A stretch of 64,000 nt of DNA, from positions 30,953,896 to 31,017,895 of the forward strand of contig NC_067206.1 of NCBI RefSeq assembly GCF_026262505.1, in the 5' to 3' direction. Each line of letters opens with the position of its first letter. The first letter of the stretch is position 1. This document shows positions 60,488 through 64,000 of the stretch, piece after piece. Position numbers and translations under genes: made by a program. The notes under the pieces are model-generated. The model saw only the letters and a program-made list of their open reading frames with translations, did no database searches and was not told where the DNA came from. This stretch comes from Trichomonas vaginalis G3 (taxonomy: Eukaryota > Parabasalia > Trichomonadida > Trichomonadidae).

Positions 60488-61759
60488 ATGAGTCATGAAT
60501 TCTTTTGTCCTAAAAAGCAGCCGCTTTTCAAGTGGGCTGGTATTATCCAGAAGACAACAATGAAGACATTGTTTACAACAGATGACTTTTCGGAGATGAA
60601 ATTGAACACATTAATTCAATTTTGTTATCCAACTGAAATTCCTATATCAGGACCATTGACATTTGTATTTAGATTTCGAACAGAAGACGAGTCATTCTAT
60701 AATGCTTTTTGTTTATTGGATCAAACTTCATATCAATTGAAAGAATTCGATTTAAACCAACAATGCTGTATTTGTATCATTTCTCAGTACTACCACTATG
60801 ATGTTTTCGATGAAGCACTTAAAATTGCTCGATCATTATTATTAAATAGTATCCCTGCCACCCAACATTTCTTTGAAACACTTTACTCAAATCCACTAGC
60901 GATTACTTCGATGGATTCTGTTCAGTATCTTTGGAAATCATCGTTGTCATCTTATCAATCGCAAATTTTGAAGCCAATAACATCAAGATTCGACCTTTTT
61001 ACCATTGGATCGATTATATTCGATATGCTGACTGATGCTCCCTTCATGATTGTTTCTTCAGACTTGAATGAATTATCCCAATTTTGTTTTGCGTTATACT
61101 GCTTAGTTCATCCACTCAAATGGTTTCATATCTTCGCTCCAATACTTCCTTTATCAATTCTAGAGACAGTTCAGTCTCCAGCTCCATTTATTGTCGGAAT
61201 ACACTCATCTTTATTAAGTAAGATCACAAATTCCGATATAGAAGCGCATGTTTACATAGATATCGACTCTTTGACCATAAAAAGAGTAAATCTCCCATCA
61301 ATTCCTCAATGGGTCACGAATTCAATAAATAATTTCACAGAATTCAGCCAAAAATCAGTCCATCAGCTTATACTACAGATCATCTGCACAGCCCTTAATA
61401 TACATCCATCAGGATCCCCTTATTTGAACGCAAAAAAGATAATTACTTCTGTTCACGACGTAGAGCTTGAACCAGGGTCCGCCCAGTTCCAGCTGATCAA
61501 TAGTCGAACAGTTCGATGCCTTCTTGACGCTTCCAAAGAAAAGCATCTTCAAAATAATTTTGTTGCGTTGCTTTCTTGTTTTACAAACTCAGGAATCATA
61601 TTCCCAGCCACTCAGTTCGTTGACGAGTTCCCTTTGAGAAAGAATCAAGTTTTAAGAAGTCAATCTGTTCAATTCACAAAAACGCACCAGAATTTCAAGT
61701 CTATGTCTGTTCCTGATATTAATATGCTGTCAAAGTCCAAGCTTGAACCAAATCCATAA
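60488..61759 (+). CDS. DENN-domain protein (putative Rab exchange factor)
   Basis: The protein is 423 aa. uDENN-like start FCYPTEIPISGPLTFVFRFR (about residues 45-65), then the core DENN signature around residues 207-245 (HPLKWFHIFAPILPLSILET followed by PFIVGIHSSLL). The rest is a helical C-terminal part and a Ser-rich tail. DENN proteins activate Rab GTPases in membrane traffic. The short length and lack of other domains leave the subfamily open. Confidence 0.85.
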   Translation: MSHEFFCPKKQPLFKWAGIIQKTTMKTLFTTDDFSEMKLNTLIQFCYPTEIPISGPLTFVFRFRTEDESFYNAFCLLDQTSYQLKEFDLNQQCCICIISQYYHYDVFDEALKIARSLLLNSIPATQHFFETLYSNPLAITSMDSVQYLWKSSLSSYQSQILKPITSRFDLFTIGSIIFDMLTDAPFMIVSSDLNELSQFCFALYCLVHPLKWFHIFAPILPLSILETVQSPAPFIVGIHSSLLSKITNSDIEAHVYIDIDSLTIKRVNLPSIPQWVTNSINNFTEFSQKSVHQLILQIICTALNIHPSGSPYLNAKKIITSVHDVELEPGSAQFQLINSRTVRCLLDASKEKHLQNNFVALLSCFTNSGIIFPATQFVDEFPLRKNQVLRSQSVQFTKTHQNFKSMSVPDINMLSKSKLEPNP

Positions 61760-62234
61760 TCTTTTATATATTTTTTGTTCATTATATTAAATTTTTTGTT
61801 TGTATTGTTTAAATTTTCACCTTTATTTATTGAAATCCAACAATAAGATAACGAATAACATATGCCAATGAAAGCATTTTGAAGAAAAATTTGAGATGAT
61901 TTTAATTTTTCAAAAAATATAAGAATTATTTATTCCATAAGCATTAAAAGCTATGTATAAGACAATAACACTGCATATACGAGGACTTCCAAACAATGCA
62001 AGGTGGGAAATTTCAGATTGTTCTGATTATTTCGTGCCGAAACTCATTTTCCAGAGGAAATTCTGTAGTAATTCACGTCATGTATTAAAAATTTCTACAT
62101 TGGATGTGACTTTTCTCCGGCTAATCAAAACAATGAAATCAAAATCCGGTCAAAGGGCGAAAGTCTGCCCAAATTCCGTTGGTAGGTTGCATCCCGTTTC
62201 CAGGACGCTGTGAGATTTTTGGTAAACAGAGAAG
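61760..62234. other. Intergenic region, convergent genes
   Basis: Mostly AT-rich. An 86-codon plus-strand ORF at 61953-62213 (MYKTITLHIRGLPNNARWEI) has no recognised family and lies tail-to-tail with the kinase gene; possibly a fragment. Confidence 0.4.
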
Positions 62235-63485
62235 CTAATCGAAATGAAGATGCATAAATGGATGAGCTAAAGCTTCTTCAGCCGACAATCTATCATCAGG
62301 GTCAATTTTGAGCATTTGTATGACCAAATTAATGAACTGGTCTCTTCTCTGTATTTCTAATCTTTCTCTCTCTTCATTGAAGGACGAATCGACTGGATAA
62401 TTCTCCAGGATATCCCTGAGTTGCGTATAAACGAAGTAAGGTTCGAAAGATTCGAATGACATATCAGGTTCTTCTTGGGAAATTGTTTGAGCAGATTTGA
62501 CGGTATAGTCAGTATCAAACATCGCGTTGCGCCTTACGCTCTGCTCCACCATGTTCGTAGGGAACGGTCCAATTGTCTGCTCGATGAGGCTAACCAAGTG
62601 ATATTCGTTCATTGCGGGCAGAATTGGGAGTCCGAGGAAGAGCTCACACAGGACGCAACCGAGTGACCATATGTCAATTTTTGTATCTATGTTCAGTTGA
62701 AGAACTGTTTCAGGAGCGCGATAATATCTTGTTTGGAAGTATTGCTCATAGGTATTGTTTAAAGTAATGCTGTTACCGAAATCTATGAGCTTCACATGCA
62801 CAGAGAACGGATTAGTTTGTACGATATTCTCTGGTTTGATGTCGGTGTGAATAACTCCAATTCGATGAATAGCCACTAGAGCCATGAATAGATCTCGAGC
62901 TATCGTCTGTATGTTAGCAAGGGAGAGTCCTTCAAAATTCCTGGAGGCCAAGACATTGTAGAGATTTGGACCACCTAAATCTAAAATGATGCAGAGATGT
63001 CCATTATACATAAAATTATCGTGCATAAATGGAATGTAGTATTGATTGTTACCACGTGCATTTTGATTAATCTGTGTGTTAGTAAATTTTTTTTAAAAAA
63101 TTCTTCGTTTTTTTTTCCAAAAAGAAAACAGACTAAAATGTCTGTTTCTTTATGTACGAAGAACTCGAAAACATACGTATTGCATAACTAGCGTTTCGTA
63201 ATTAAACTGTTCTATAGAATTTTGTTCGGCCTTTGATATTTTCATGGCGAAGCTTTGGTTATTGTCGTTTTCGGAATTTCTATTCACCTCATAGACATTT
63301 CCAAAATGACCTTCGCCTACTTTATCGACAAGCGTATAAGTTACTCCTGATGGATTTGTTACTTGTGAGCCTTGATAGACAATAAACTCCCCATCAGTGT
63401 TGTCACACGAGTTAGGAGATTCTCTAACAGTGTTGGCAACAAGACATGGTCCAAGAGGTAAAGGAAGACGTGGCGGAGAACTCAT
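62235..63485 (-). CDS. CLK/DYRK-like CMGC protein kinase, two exons
   Basis: Exon 1 is 63485-63177 and exon 2 is 63071-62235; 381 aa after removing the 105-bp intron. The Gly-rich loop VGEGHFGNVYEV and the VAIK-type Lys (FAMKIS) are in exon 1. The catalytic loop HTDIKPEN, LIDFGNS (DFG), the YYRAPE segment and IDIWSLGCVLCELFLG are in exon 2. HTD in place of HRD and RYYRAPE are typical of CLK/LAMMER kinases. EYHLVSLIEQTIGPFP is at the place of the LAMMER motif but degenerate. These kinases regulate SR-type splicing factors. Without splicing the frame stops soon after the 5' splice site. Confidence 0.92.
63072..63176 (-). other. Spliceosomal intron, 105 bp
   Basis: On the minus strand it begins GTATGT (63176 downward) and ends ACTAACACACAG (63083-63072), the fused branch-point/3' splice motif of trichomonad introns. 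Removal joins codon TAC to ATTAATCAA in frame and restores the kinase N-lobe. Confidence 0.95.
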
Positions 63486-64000
63486 TTTTTTTTCTAGTTT
63501 TTTTTATCAAAAAATTCAATTGTCACTTTTAGCTGGAAAACTTTTTTTCTGTGTTTTTGTACATCTCATATTTTTATAGTTTAATACTATTAAAAGTAGA
63601 TCATGTACAAATAGTTCATGCTAATTTTCTATATTAAGTATATCTAAATCTCATCTTATTATATTATGCCAAATTTTTCCAATATAATTTGTTACGATTA
63701 TAAAGTTTTACAAAGTGTTATAGATATGTCACATATATGAAATTCAAGTTCTACCTATAAAATGTATTGTTTTCGATTTCGTTAACAGGATATATTCGAT
63801 CATAAAGTAATTTCTTCCAAATTAGCTGAACTATCAAATACTCATAAAAGCATTGTGAAATATTAAGAATGGTATTTGAATGAAGTTGATTTTAAGAATT
63901 ATAGATATGGAGATATTTATTCTTCATTATTGGAAGGTATAGATTGAATAAAATGCAAGCCTAGACATAGATTGGATCATCTAGACAAACATGAAAATTT
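63486..64000. other. Right-edge intergenic region
   Basis: AT-rich sequence upstream of the kinase. No gene recognised. Confidence 0.45.

Noticed and set aside
61953-62213. 86-codon plus-strand ORF next to the kinase
   Set aside because: No family features and no leader motif; kept only as a note in the intergenic entry.

Overview
The window looks like nuclear DNA of a trichomonad parabasalid (Trichomonas or Tritrichomonas type; I do not assign a species). The evidence is as follows. It is very AT-rich with tightly packed, almost intronless genes. The one visible intron ends in ACTAACACACAG and starts GTATGT, the trichomonad splice signature. Several host genes and both MULE transposases have an Initiator-like TCATTT just upstream of the ATG. 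The gene families are typical: giant BEACH protein, long ankyrin protein with a conserved N-terminal region, BspA-like leucine-rich repeat protein, three-repeat Myb protein, a Maverick element and MULE transposons.

Layout. 1-1319: N-terminal part of a large minus-strand gene running off the edge. 2027-4612: ankyrin gene (-). 5392-9651: a 4.3 kb gene-free stretch bounded by 386-bp, nearly perfect inverted repeats, holding a 121-bp hairpin-rich tandem array; it abuts a 5'-truncated surface-protein-like pseudogene (9858-10874). 11243-18025: BEACH/WD40 gene (-). 18855-20039: class A DnaJ (+). 21134-21535: small orphan ORF (+).

21840-51378 is a nested mobile-element region. A Mutator-like element (MULE; transposase 22837-24279) starts at 21840 and ends at 48495, interrupted by a 24.0 kb Maverick/Polinton (24361-48359) with poly-A/poly-T termini and a 6-bp target duplication ATTAAA. 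A second, intact MULE copy lies in inverse orientation at 49091-51378 with a 9-bp target duplication, and preserves the uninterrupted sequence of the Maverick insertion site.

The Maverick encodes a virus-like gene set. For replication it has a split protein-primed-type DNA polymerase B and an SF3 helicase; for integration, a retroviral-type integrase. The morphogenesis genes are a double-jelly-roll-like major capsid candidate, a penton-like minor capsid candidate, an A32-type packaging ATPase and two amphipathic MG-starting small proteins. A phage-like tail-fibre protein is divergently paired with a possible jelly-roll protein. It also has a D12-class adenine methyltransferase and KilA-N/GIY-YIG accessory genes. 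The left half (24.4-34.9 kb) is mostly rightward; the right half mostly leftward. The centre (35.3-39.7 kb) is a repeat-rich accessory zone with many frameshifted ORFs, so this copy is decayed, or its assembly contains indels.

52-64 kb returns to host genes: BspA-like LRR protein (54101-54772, -), Myb protein (55638-56381, -), coiled-coil protein (57189-58331, -), ubiquitin-like N-terminal domain protein (58655-59263, -), DENN protein (60488-61759, +) and a CLK/DYRK-like kinase with one intron (62235-63485, -). All calls are from reading the sequence; no database search was possible.
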